Shown here: piece by piece, positions 49,692-59,196 of the stretch
How the letters are laid out: every line of letters begins with the position of its first letter
Position numbering within the stretch: the first letter of the stretch is position 1
Program-made: the position numbers and the translations under genes
The notes under the pieces: generated by a model
Databases searched by the model: none
Told to the model about the DNA's origin: nothing
The model's input: only the letters and a program-made list of their open reading frames with translations
NCBI GenBank assembly: GCA_037045185.1
Contig: JBAOHQ010000004.1
Location: 806,001-870,000, forward strand
Length of the DNA stretch: 64,000 nucleotides
DNA from: JAKOUY01 sp037045185
Lineage (GTDB): Bacteria; Actinomycetota; Acidimicrobiia; Acidimicrobiales; Ilumatobacteraceae
Direction of reading: 5' to 3'

Positions 49692-50786
49692 ATGTTTTCG
49701 CGAACCCCCCTGGCGCGCCTCGGCTGCGCCGTGCTGCTCTCGGCCCTCGTCCTCGGCGCGTGCGGTGACGACGAGTCCACCTCCGACACGGTGGCCCCGC
49801 CGCCCAAGTTCGTCATGTCCTACGTCGCCGGCGACACGGAGAACCAGTTCCTGGAGGAGCTGTTCGCCCAGGGTCTGGCCAATCCGGACGGCGCCAACCT
49901 GCGTATCTCCCGGCTCAGCCCGGTGGCGGACCTGGGGTTGCTCTACGACCAGCTGGCGGCCGACCGCATCCAGATCATGCCGGTGTACAGCCAGCAGCTC
50001 CTCACCATGTTGCGCGCCAAGGCCGGCAAGACCGGCGCGGCGATGCCCGTCACGGTGGCCGAGCAGGTGACCAAGATCAACGAGCTGTTGCCGAAGGGGC
50101 TCAGCATGGGCTCGGCCTCCACCGGCGAGCACAAGGCGGCCATCGCCTGCACGGCGGCCATCGTCGACAAGAACACGCTGACGGACCTCAGCGGGTTGGC
50201 CAAGGTGGCCTCCACCCTGGTGCTGGCTGCGCCTGCCGGGTTCGACACGGCCACGCCGCTGGGCGCCGCCACGCTGAAGGACACCTATGGGATCACCTTC
50301 AAGGCGGTGGTCACCGTGGCCGACGACGCGGCGATCACCGCCACCTTCAAGGACAAGTTGGCGGACTGCGTGGTCATCGACAACGGGTCGGCACTGCTGG
50401 TGAAGTCCTCGCTCTCCCCGCTGCGTGACGACAAAGGGCTCGTCCCCGGCAACGCCGTCATCCCGCTGTTCCAGATCGACGTTCCCGAGGACGTCGTGGC
50501 GGTGATCGAGCAGATCACCGAGCGGGTCACCAACCGCAACCTGACCTCGATCCTCAGCGTGGTCGCCGGGGGGATGCAGCCGCACGTGGCGGCCAAGTCG
50601 TTCCTGGAAACTGCGCAGCCTGACCCAGTGGTCGAGTCCTCCACGCCCGGCACCGCCTCGGCGCCGGCCGGCTCCAGCCCCGCCGGCTCCAGCCCCGCCG
50701 GCTCCAGCCCGGCTGGCTCCAGCCCAGCAGCCACCGCGCCCCCGGCGACGACCCCGAGCGCCACGACGCCGGGAACGAGCGGCTGA
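49692..50786 (+). CDS. Lipoprotein, OpuAC/ProX-like glycine-betaine-type substrate-binding protein
   Basis: About 364 aa. Signal peptide with lipobox VLGAC (Cys near residue 22), then a periplasmic-binding-protein fold of the OpuAC type: FVMSYVAGDTENQFLEELFAQGL, YDQLAADRIQIMPVYSQQLLTML, LAKVASTLVLAAPAGFDTATPLGAATLKDTYG and NGSALLVKSSLSPLRDDKGL. The C-terminal ~50 residues are the Ser/Pro/Ala/Gly linker from a 15-bp repeat. The following genes encode an exporter-type ATPase-permease, not an OpuAA/OpuAB importer, so its transport partner is uncertain. Confidence 0.78.
   Translation: MFSRTPLARLGCAVLLSALVLGACGDDESTSDTVAPPPKFVMSYVAGDTENQFLEELFAQGLANPDGANLRISRLSPVADLGLLYDQLAADRIQIMPVYSQQLLTMLRAKAGKTGAAMPVTVAEQVTKINELLPKGLSMGSASTGEHKAAIACTAAIVDKNTLTDLSGLAKVASTLVLAAPAGFDTATPLGAATLKDTYGITFKAVVTVADDAAITATFKDKLADCVVIDNGSALLVKSSLSPLRDDKGLVPGNAVIPLFQIDVPEDVVAVIEQITERVTNRNLTSILSVVAGGMQPHVAAKSFLETAQPDPVVESSTPGTASAPAGSSPAGSSPAGSSPAGSSPAATAPPATTPSATTPGTSG
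50670..50729. repeat. Four tandem 15-bp units at the 3' end of the OpuAC-like gene
   Basis: Four in-phase 15-bp units (GGCTCCAGCCCCGCC, last two slightly changed) encoding G-S-S-P-A. The same peptide repeat occurs at 4234-4323 with different codons, so the peptide was probably selected and the DNA was not copied. Confidence 0.9.
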
Positions 50787-50787
50787 C

Positions 50788-52494
50788 GTGATCGAGGTTC
50801 GTGGCCTGACCAAGCGATTCGGCGGAAAGGTGGCGGTGGCCGACCTGTCCTTCGACGTCCGCCCCGGAGTGGTGACGGGGTTCCTCGGGCCGAACGGTTC
50901 GGGCAAGTCCACCACGATGCGCTGCATGATCGGGCTCGACCGGCCGCAGGCGGGTACCACCACCTTCTCCGGCCAGCCCTACCAGAGCTTCACCCAGCCG
51001 CTGCGCGAGGTGGGGGCGCTGTTCGACGCCGGCTACGTGCATCCCGGTCGCTCGGCGCGCAACCACCTGCGCTGGCTGGCGGCCTCCAACGGCCTGGCGC
51101 CGCAGCGGATCGACGAGACCCTCGACATGGTGGGACTGAGCTCGGTCGCTCACCGCCAACTGCGCACGTTCTCGCTGGGCATGCGCCAGCGCCTCGGACT
51201 TGCGGGTGTGTTGCTGGGCGACCCGCACACGGTGATGCTGGACGAGCCGGCCAACGGGTTGGATCCCGAAGGCATCCGCTGGATCCGTGACGTGCTGATC
51301 GCCCTGGCCCGCCAGGGGCGCAGCGTCCTGGTCAGCAGCCACCTGTTGTCGGAGGTGTCGTTGATGGCCGACGATCTCATCGTCATCGGCCAGGGGCGGT
51401 TGATCGACCAGGGTCCGGTGACGTCGTTCGTCGACCGCTACGCCGATCGCTGGGTCCATGTGGTGGGACCGCAGATCGGTCCGCTGATGGATGCCCTGCT
51501 CGGCGGGGGCGCCAACGTGCGGGCCACCAGCGCCAACGCCGCCGATGTGCGCGGCGTCACCGCTGCGGACGTCGGTGAGACGGCCGCCAGGCTCGGTGTG
51601 ACGCTGCACGAGCTGTCGCCCCAGGCCGGCTCGTTGGAGGACGCGTACATCGCCGCCACCTACGGTTCGGAGGAGTTCACCGCCCGGCGGGTTCCGCCGT
51701 CCACGCCGCTGCCGCCGCCGACGCCAGGCGCCGGATCCGGGGGTGCTGTCATGATCGCCACGATCCGCAGCGAGTGGATCAAGCTGCGCACGGTGCGCAG
51801 CCACGTCGTGCTGGCCATCGTGGCCGCGGCGTTCCCGCTGATCATCACGCTGCTGACGGTGAGCCTCATCAAGGAGTTCGACATCGGCAGTGACACCTTG
51901 GTGCAGGTGCTGGTGAACTCGTCGCGGGTGTCCTCGATGATGCTGGGCGTCCTCGGGGTCATGTCGATCACCGGTGAGTTCACGTACAACACCATCCGCC
52001 CCACCCTGGCGGCCACGCCCAACCGGCTGCGCGTCCTGACGGCCAAGGCCGTCGTCGCCGCCGTGGCGGCCACGGTCGTGATGGCGTTCATCCTCGCCGC
52101 CGGGTACGCCGCCGGCTCCGTCATCGTCGACTCCCGCTTCAGCGGGCTCGGTAGCTTCGACGAGACCAGCGGGATGATCGGCGGGATGATGGTCTTCAAC
52201 CTGCTGTATGCGGTCGCCTGTGTCGGCATCGGTGCCCTGCTCCGCAACCAGGGGGCGGCCATCAGCCTGCTGATCGTGTGGCCGCTGATCGCCGAGCCGC
52301 TGCTCGGCACCCTGTTCGAACGCATCGGGGCCACGGGGTTGGTCAACTACCTGCCGTTCAACGCCGGGTTCCGGTTGGTCGAGCCGTTCGGCAACGGGGA
52401 CTTCGGGCGTGTCCCGTCCGGGCTGGTGTTCGGCGGCTTTGCCGTGTTGATCCTGGCCGCTGGGGCGTGGGCGTTGTCCCGCCGCGACGCCTAG
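50788..52494 (+). CDS. ABC exporter: ATPase fused to its membrane subunit
   Basis: One 568-aa frame. Residues 1-~300 are a DrrA/CcmA-type ATPase (Walker A GPNGSGKST, signature SLGMRQR, Walker B VMLDEPANGLDPEG). A Pro/Gly linker (PPSTPLPPPTPGAGSGG) leads to ~245 residues with six helices of an ABC-2-type permease beginning MIATIRSEWIKLRTVRSH, a stretch that normally starts a separate gene. The ATG for that domain is at 51751. ATPase-permease fusions of this class are uncommon; an in-frame joining by a missing stop is possible. It starts 1 bp after the OpuAC-like stop. Confidence 0.85.
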   Translation: MIEVRGLTKRFGGKVAVADLSFDVRPGVVTGFLGPNGSGKSTTMRCMIGLDRPQAGTTTFSGQPYQSFTQPLREVGALFDAGYVHPGRSARNHLRWLAASNGLAPQRIDETLDMVGLSSVAHRQLRTFSLGMRQRLGLAGVLLGDPHTVMLDEPANGLDPEGIRWIRDVLIALARQGRSVLVSSHLLSEVSLMADDLIVIGQGRLIDQGPVTSFVDRYADRWVHVVGPQIGPLMDALLGGGANVRATSANAADVRGVTAADVGETAARLGVTLHELSPQAGSLEDAYIAATYGSEEFTARRVPPSTPLPPPTPGAGSGGAVMIATIRSEWIKLRTVRSHVVLAIVAAAFPLIITLLTVSLIKEFDIGSDTLVQVLVNSSRVSSMMLGVLGVMSITGEFTYNTIRPTLAATPNRLRVLTAKAVVAAVAATVVMAFILAAGYAAGSVIVDSRFSGLGSFDETSGMIGGMMVFNLLYAVACVGIGALLRNQGAAISLLIVWPLIAEPLLGTLFERIGATGLVNYLPFNAGFRLVEPFGNGDFGRVPSGLVFGGFAVLILAAGAWALSRRDA

Positions 52495-52516
52495 GGCCGG
52501 CGATCCGGAGGATTCG

Positions 52517-53567
52517 TCAGCCCCCGCCGGAGGCGCCGAGTCCTACGGACAGGGCGGACAGCTTCACCGAGTTGGCCTGGTCCGGCGCGGTGAGCGAGAT
52601 CGGTGTGGTCACGTCACTCAGCACCACGGTGGACGAGATCGTGCTGGGTCCGATGTCGACGTCGCTCTCGATCCGGCGGAGCCGGTTGTCCTTGGTGACG
52701 AACAGGTCGAACACGACGGTGCTGGGCAGCGTTCCGCCGGACTTCTCCACGGTCGCCGGCAGATCGGGGTTGAGCGTCTCGACGTCCTTGGTGGGAACCT
52801 CGACGGTGAAGTGCTTCAGTTCCTCCGTACCGATGGTCAACGTGCCCACCTCGGTCGGCGACCCCTTGGCCAGCACTGCCAGCACCTCGAGTGGGTTCTT
52901 GGCGGCGTTGGTGAACTGCGTGCTGATGTCCCGGCCCTGGACGACGGCCTTGTCGACCTCGATCCAGGTCTTGCCGGCAGCGAGGGCCTCGCCGTTGGGG
53001 AACGTCGTCGCCCGGATGTAGGCGATGCGTTCGGCGGCGTTGAGCACGATGTTGACGGGTGCGGTCGGCGCGACGCCGGCGGTGCGTGACGTCACGGTGA
53101 CGTCGACCACCTTGGCGTCGGCGTCGATCAGGCCGATCCGGTTCACCTGCACCTGCTGGCCGTCGACGACCGCCTTGGTGGTGGCGTCGAAGCTGGCGTC
53201 CTTGGACAGCGTCACCCGCGGCAGCAAGCGCCGGTTGGAGGGAGAACCCGCTGGAGGTCGCCGAGTCGTCGTTGCTGAGGATGGCGAACGCGCCACCACC
53301 CAGCGCGGCCGCGGCCACGAGGCCGATGACCGCGATGAGCGCGGTGCGCCGGCCACGCGACGGTGCTGGCTCGACCGCGGTGTGGTCCAGTGGCCCGATG
53401 CCCGGCGCGGCTGCGCCCGTTGGCTGGCCCGGTTGCCAGATCGGCGTGTCCAGCGCCGCGGGTGGTGGCGAAACGACACCTGGCGGAGGTGGCGGCGGTG
53501 CGCCGGGCGCGTCCTGCGGGGGAGTCCATCGCGCCGGTTGGTTCGGCGGGGGCGGCGGCTGCTGCAT
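52517..53567 (-). CDS. Membrane-anchored LppX/LprG-like protein with Pro-rich cytoplasmic tail (frame interrupted at 53215-53217)
   Basis: About 349 aa. A Pro-rich cytoplasmic N-terminus (MQQPPPPPNQPARW...) of ~75 residues is followed by one membrane helix (ALIAVIGLVAAAALGGGAFAIL) and an external domain of ~240 residues (VTLSKDASFDATTKAVVDGQ, IRATTFPNGEALAAGKTWIEV) that resembles LppX/LprAFG lipid-binding lipoproteins in pattern. Deleting one C from CACCCG (53215-53217) joins PALAAA to VTLSKDASF. ATG 53567 has TAAGAT (53574-53579) 6 nt upstream, which overlaps the TAA stop of the FtsK-type gene. Confidence 0.7.
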
Positions 53568-53573
53568 CCGCGG

Positions 53574-53579
53574 ATCTTA
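53574..53579 (-). promoter_or_regulatory. -10 box TAAGAT
   Basis: On the minus strand TAAGAT ends 6 nt before the ATG at 53567; its TAA is the stop codon of the upstream FtsK-type gene. Confidence 0.55.
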
Positions 53580-56500
53580 CGCAGCGCTGCTCGGCGCGGT
53601 TCCCAGTGCCACCTGCACCAGCGAGACGGTGCCGTTGTCGGCCAGCCACATCAGCCCCGGGCGAGGTGTCAACGGGCAGCGGCGTGGCAGGCAGGCGGCC
53701 AGCAGGTCACCGTCGGCATCGGTGCAGGACGCGCCGATCAGCCCGATGCGTGACGCCCGCACGGCCGCGGTCCAGTGGCCGTACAGGCGCCGTAGGGGTT
53801 CGGGGGCCCCGGTCGCCACCACGAGCAACCCGGCACTGCGCCCGCCCACCGCCACGCCGAGCGCGCCGCTGGCATCGTCCACCAGTTCGGCATCGTCGAC
53901 CAGCAGCAGCCGTGGACCGTGACGCGGCATGGTGTCCAGCAGCTCCGCCGGTTGCGCCGAGCGCGCCCGGCCGTGCACCCAGCCGACCCAGCCGCCGGTC
54001 CCGTCCGCCCACTGGGCGGCGATGGTCCGCAGGGTGGTGGTCCGCCCGCTCGCGGTTGGCCGACGACCAGGACATGGGCGCCGTCGGGTACCGTCAGCCA
54101 CTGCTCGGCCAGGGTCTCGAAGGCCACGCCGATCGCCAGGTCCACGCCGTGCCGCGTGCTCCGCGGCGCCGGCAACCGTGATCGCTCGACGTGGTCGGGG
54201 AGGCGGTCGAGCCGCCGGACTCGTCCAGCACCTGGCGGGAACTCCGCCGCCACCGGGCGGCACAGTTGCATCTCCAGGCCGCGCCCGGCGATGACGAATC
54301 GGCCCGGAACGTCGGCCGGCAGATCCCGTGCGCGCAGGCCCACCGCCAACGCATCGTGGCCGTCGGCCAGGTCGCCGATCCAGTGGTGGGCGAACGTGGC
54401 GCACACAGCTGCGGGCAATGCCCCCAGTCGCTCGACACCAGCGACCACGGTCACCCCGGCAGCCGGGCCGTGGCTGAGCAGCACGTCGAGTTGCCGGGCG
54501 AGGTCAGCGGTGTCGAGGTGGTCGAGCTCGGCGCGCAGCACCTCCAGCCCGTCGATCACCACCAGGTGGCGGACCGCGTGGTGACCACCGGACACGGCCG
54601 CGTCGCCGCCCTCGTCGCCGCCGCGGCGGTTGGCCTCGACCGCCGCCGTGGTGATGCCGAGGGCCCGGCGCAGCCGCTCGGCATCGGCGAGCCCGATCAC
54701 ACCGGCGCAACGCGGATGGTCGTCGATGTCCGACCAGGCGCCGCCGCCGCGGGCGTCGATCACCATCAGCTCGACCGGAGTCTCGCCGCGCCCGGGTGGG
54801 CGCAGTCCGGCGATGGTCAGCGTGCGCAGCGCAGTGGTCACTCCCATGCCGCGGCGCCCGGCCACCAGCACGCTCCCATCGTCCGGCGCCCACGTCAGCT
54901 CCTCGACGTGTTGGGCGTCAGGATCGTCGATCCATCCCAGCCCACCGCTGGGCAGCGGATCGAGCACGGCCGGCAGCGGTGGTTGCCACGGCGGTGGCGG
55001 GGGCCGCACGCCAAGCAGGTCGGCGGCGTCGATCACCGCGCCGACGGCACGCTCGACGCACTCGCCGTCGCCGCCGTGGGCCGTCTGGAACACGATCTGC
55101 TCGTCGTCGCTGAGCCGCAGCATCGCTCGCCCCGGGACCCCGCGGGGAAACGTCGCCGGGGCGGGGTCACCGACCACGTCGGTGGCGTCGTCACGGTCGA
55201 GCAGGCGCAGGGCGATGCGCAGCGTGGTGTTGGCCCGGATGTCGTCGGAGATCACGCCGCGCGGCCGCTGGGTTGCCAGGACGAGATGGATTCCCAGGCT
55301 GCGACCGCGCTGGGCCACGCCCACCAGGGCGTGGAGGAACTCGGGTTGCTCGGCCACCAGGGCGGCGAACTCGTCGACCACGACCACCAGGCGGGGCAGC
55401 CGGGCGGTGCCGGTGATCGCCCGCAGCTCGGCCAGGTCGGTGGCGCCGTGATGGCGCAGGATCGACTCGCGCCGGCGCAGCTCGGCGCGCAGGCTGCGCA
55501 GCGCCCGTTCGGCGAGGCGGTCGTCCAGATCACTGATGACCGCGGTCACGTGGGGCAGCGCGGCGCAGGCGTCGAAGGTGGCGCCGCCCTTGTAGTCGAT
55601 CAGCACGAAGGCCAGATGCTCCGGCGACGACAGCATCGACCATCCGGCCACCAGGCAGCGAAGCAGCTCGCTCTTGCCGGCTCCGGTGGTGCCGGCCACC
55701 AGGGCGTGGGGCCCGTCGGTGACGAGGTCGATGTCCACGGTGCCGTCGACGGCCACCCCCACCGGTGCGGTGAGGCGCGGGTCGGCACCACCCGCCACCC
55801 AGCCGGCGGCGATCGACGCCGGGCTCGCCGGGTCGACGCCGACGCGGCGGATGACCTCGTCGAAGCGGACATCGCCCGGCAGCCGGCTGTCGGTTCCGAG
55901 GGGGTCGTCGGGGTCGTCCAACCGGGCCAACCGGTCGACCAGCGCGCCGGCGCGCAGCGTGGACAGCCCGCAGGCATGCACCGGTTGGGTGAAGGTCTCG
56001 TCCACCGCCGGGGTCCACCTGGCGCGCAGCAACTGGCCGATCTCCAACACTGCCGTGCACACGTCCGGCACCCCGTGCCTGGCGCGAACCAGCACCACCA
56101 AGGTGGGCGGCACGGAGGCCGTCCCAATCGCGCGGCGTAGCGGGCTGGTCCGGCTGGCCAGCTGATCGGGTTGGTCGGTGACGATCACCAGGCGCTGGTG
56201 AGCCGCCGCGGTGAGGCCGGCCAGCACGTCGGGCAGCGCCGCGGCGCCGATCACCGCGTGACCGGACTGCAGCGCCACGTGCGGGGCGGCGCGCGAGCCA
56301 TCGCCACCGCTCGGGCGTGTCGGTCACGACCACGACGCGGAGGTCCGCCGGGCCGGCAGCGGCCAGCGCCTGGACGATCACCGATCGCCCGACGGCGTAC
56401 GTCCAGCGCGGCTCGCCGCGCAGGGCGATGCACCGGCCCGGGGCCAGATCGACCGCGACGGGTTCGTCGGCGAAGGTGTGCGTGGCGCGCAGGTCCCCGG

Positions 56501-57428
56501 GCGGCAACGGGCGGTCGAGGTCGGCCTCCACCACCAGCGGGCCGATCCCCACCGAGACCGTCAGGCAGTCGGCGTCGGCGGCGCGCCGCTGCCACAGCTC
56601 CACCGCCGGACCGGTGATCCAGCGCACCGCCTCGGCCAGGGTGACGGTGGCGGCGCGGTGCCGCTCCAGCAGCGTGTGGTGGTGCGCGGCGACGGCCGCG
56701 TCGAAGGCCGCGGCGGCGGACGCGGCCTCGGCGGCGAGGCGCCTGGCTGCTCGCCGCTCGGTGATCACCTGGGCCAGCCAGCTGACCGCGGCGGTGCTGG
56801 CGCCCACCGCGGCGAAGATCAGGAACATCGGCTGGTGCAGGAGCAGAGCCACGGCGGCCGCGGCCGCCAGGGCCACGCCGGCGGGCAGCAGCCCGGTGGT
56901 CCGGCGCGTCGCCGCGGCGGGCTCGCCGGGTACCTCGACGGGCCGCGCCGGGGCGGGCAGGGGTGGGCGCGGCGTGCGCAGGACCTGGCCGCGGCGGATG
57001 TGGGCCGGTTCGGTTGCCGGGGTGCCCGGGTTCAGCGCCAGCAGGCTGGCGCCGAACTGCACGGTGGCCGGGGCGACGAGCAGGCCCCGGTCCGGCCGGC
57101 TGCCCGCCAGGGGCTGCACGTCGACGCATCCGTCCTCTCCCAGCACCAGCCGCACGTGGTGGGACTCGAGGTCGGGGTCATCGGCGCGCAGCTCGCAGGT
57201 GGCGGCCCGCCCGACGAAGTACGGCCCGGGGATCAGCACGGTCTGCTGGCCGGCATCGGGGCCGGCCATCCAGGTGGCGGTGACGGTGTCCACGCCGGTG
57301 AGTGGGCGGCGGCGACGCCGATCCGGCAGCCCGGTGACGAGAAAACCGCCCAGTGAGTCTGCTGTGAGGCCTGCGGTGAGCCTTGCGGTGAGCGGCGCGG
57401 TGAGGGCCGTGGCGCACCGTCTGCTCAT
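53577..57428 (-). CDS. FHA-domain FtsK/SpoIIIE ATPase, EssC/EccC-like (two frame interruptions)
   Basis: About 1283 aa. Order: FHA domain (GRAATCELRADDPDLESHH, residues ~70-120), two membrane helices (~180-225), a helical linker, then three FtsK-type ATPase domains. The first has intact Walker A GTTGAGKSE and Walker B VVVVDEF; the second is degenerate (GRRGMGVTT, VVIDGLE); the third reads GQPRSGRTTTL with LLLVDDAEL. This is the layout of the type VII secretion motor, closer to Firmicute EssC (FHA present) than to mycobacterial EccC. Frame steps: +1 at 56288-56289 and -1 between 54050 and 54051. The start is uncertain: the ATG at 57428 is the first possible; the domain begins near 57269. No WXG100, EccB, EccD or EccE genes are adjacent. 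Confidence 0.8.
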
Positions 57429-58201
57429 GACCCAGCGCACCGACCCCGGCCCGTCGACCACCACCTCCGCATCGCTCGGTACCCGCCTGCAGGCCGAGTG
57501 GGACCGCCTGGCCCATCGTCGCTCGCTGGTGGCCAGGGCCAACGGGTGGCACCTGCTGCCGGTACGGATGGACACCCTCGACGAGTTGGTCGTTGCCAGC
57601 GGCTACGCCCGGCGCGGTGATCAGCCTGCCTTGGCGCAGGCCGCGGGCGAGCGGGCCAATGCCGTGCTGGGGGAGCTGCTGATCCGGGCCACCACCGACG
57701 AGCTCGCCGCCCGGGTCGTGCTGCAGCGCCTGCTCCCTGGCCTGGCGGTGCTCGCTCGCCGCCACCGCCATTGCCCGGAGATGGCCTTCGACGAGTTGGT
57801 GGGCGTGGCCTGGTCGGTGATCCGCCGTTTCAACCACACCAGGCGCCGGCCGCGCTTCATCGCCGCGACGCTGCTGCGTGACTGCCAGTACGAGGCGTAC
57901 GGGCGGGCGATCCGCCGGCGGATGGTATCGGTGCCCACCGCGCCCACCGCCCTGGACGACGTGGCGAGCGCCGCCGGCAACGGCGAGGCCGTCGAGGAGT
58001 TGCTCGATCTGGTGGCCGATGCCAAGCGCGGTGGGTGTGGTGTCGGCCGACGACCTGGCCGTGGTGGCCGGGGCGTTGCGCGGTGAGACGCCGTCAAGCG
58101 TGGCCAAGCGGCTCAGCGTTTCGGAGCGCACCCTGCGAGTCCGGCGCGCCGCCCTGGTGCAGCGCCTTCGTGACGTAGCCCTCGCCGCGGCTGCGGCGTA
58201 G
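57427..58201 (+). CDS. HTH protein divergent from the FtsK-type gene (frame interrupted at 58030-58031)
   Basis: About 257 aa, family not recognised. The main part is helical and rich in Arg and Leu (WHLLPVRMDTLDELVVASGYARRGDQPALAQ, TDELAARVVLQRLLPGLAVLARR); the last ~45 residues (VAKRLSVSERTLRVRRAALVQRL) form an HTH like sigma region 4. Removing one G at 58030-58031 joins ADAKR to VGVVSADDLAVVAGAL. The ATG overlaps the ATG of the minus-strand gene within CATG at 57426-57429. CACCGT 6 nt upstream may be its -10 box. Probable regulator of the divergent gene. Confidence 0.68.
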
Positions 58202-58283
58202 TCGCCTGCCACGCTGTTCGGGTCAGCCGAGCGGGGGATGCTGATCCGCCGCGTGGGTGATCGAGGCGCGGGGCGTCGCGCTC

Positions 58284-58289
58284 TACGGT
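58284..58289 (+). promoter_or_regulatory. -10 box TACGGT for the ABC exporter pair
   Basis: TACGGT ends 7 nt before the ATG at 58297. The 95-bp gap before it shows no other clear signal. Confidence 0.5.
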
Positions 58290-58296
58290 TGGCCCC

Positions 58297-59196
58297 ATGA
58301 CAGCGGTGACCGCCAGCGCCCTGGTGAAGCGCTACGGCGACCTGACAGCAGTCGACGGCGTGGATCTCGAGGTTCACCCGGGTGAGTTCTTCGGGATCCT
58401 CGGGCCCAACGGGGCCGGCAAGACCACCCTGCTCGAGATGCTCGAAGGGATCCGCCAGCCCGACGGTGGCGCCTGTTCGGTGCTGGGGGAGCAGCCCTGG
58501 CCGAGGAACCCGGCGCTGCTGGCGCGCATCGGCGTCCAGCTGCAGAGCTCGTCGTTCGTCGAACGGCTGACGGCTCGAGAGCAGCTGCAGACCTTCGGCG
58601 CCCTGTACGGCGTGCCCCGGGCGCAGTCGGAGGCGATGCTGGAACAGGTCGGGCTCGTGGACAAGGCCGACGAGCGGGTCGAGAACCTCTCCGGCGGCCA
58701 GGCCCAGCGGTTGGCCATCGCCTGCGCCCTGGTCCACCAGCCGGACGTGGTGTTCCTCGACGAGCCCACCGCCGCGCTGGATCCGCAGGCCCGGCGAAAC
58801 CTGTGGGATCTCCTCCGCCAGCTCAGCACCGACGGTCGGACCATCATCCTGACCACTCACAGCATGGAGGAGGCCGAAGTGTTGTGCGACCGGGTGGCGA
58901 TCATCGACCACGGCCGGGTGTTGTCGGTGGGCGCACCGGCCGAGTTGGTGCGCCAGCTCGACGTGCCACGCCAGATCACGGTGGCCAGCAGCCGCTTCCA
59001 ACCCGGCTGGGCCGAGGCGATGGACGGTGTCGAGCGTGTCGAGGACGACGGCGTGCACACGACGCTGTTCTCCCGGCATCCGGCGCAGGTCATCGGCGAT
59101 CTTGGTGACCGCGGCCTGCTCGACCACGTACAGATCCGCAGCGCCTCCCTGGAGGATGTGTTCCTGGCGCTGACCGGCCGGGAGTACCGGGCATGA
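58297..59196 (+). CDS. ABC exporter ATP-binding subunit, DrrA-like
   Basis: ATPase of 299 aa: Walker A GPNGAGKTTLL (residues 38-48), signature NLSGGQAQRL, Walker B VVFLDEPTAALDPQ, switch LTTHSMEEAE, then a ~75-residue C-terminal regulatory domain typical of DrrA-type exporters. Such pairs export drugs, lipids or polysaccharides. Its stop overlaps the start of the permease gene by 4 bp, so the two form one transporter. Confidence 0.9.
   Translation: MTAVTASALVKRYGDLTAVDGVDLEVHPGEFFGILGPNGAGKTTLLEMLEGIRQPDGGACSVLGEQPWPRNPALLARIGVQLQSSSFVERLTAREQLQTFGALYGVPRAQSEAMLEQVGLVDKADERVENLSGGQAQRLAIACALVHQPDVVFLDEPTAALDPQARRNLWDLLRQLSTDGRTIILTTHSMEEAEVLCDRVAIIDHGRVLSVGAPAELVRQLDVPRQITVASSRFQPGWAEAMDGVERVEDDGVHTTLFSRHPAQVIGDLGDRGLLDHVQIRSASLEDVFLALTGREYRA

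Noticed and set aside
53577..57428. A complete type VII secretion locus
   Set aside because: Only the ATPase is present; the neighbours are an LppX-like protein, an HTH protein and ABC transporters.
57178..59127. A 649-codon minus-strand open frame
   Set aside because: Antisense to the HTH gene and the DrrA-like ATPase, without domain signatures.
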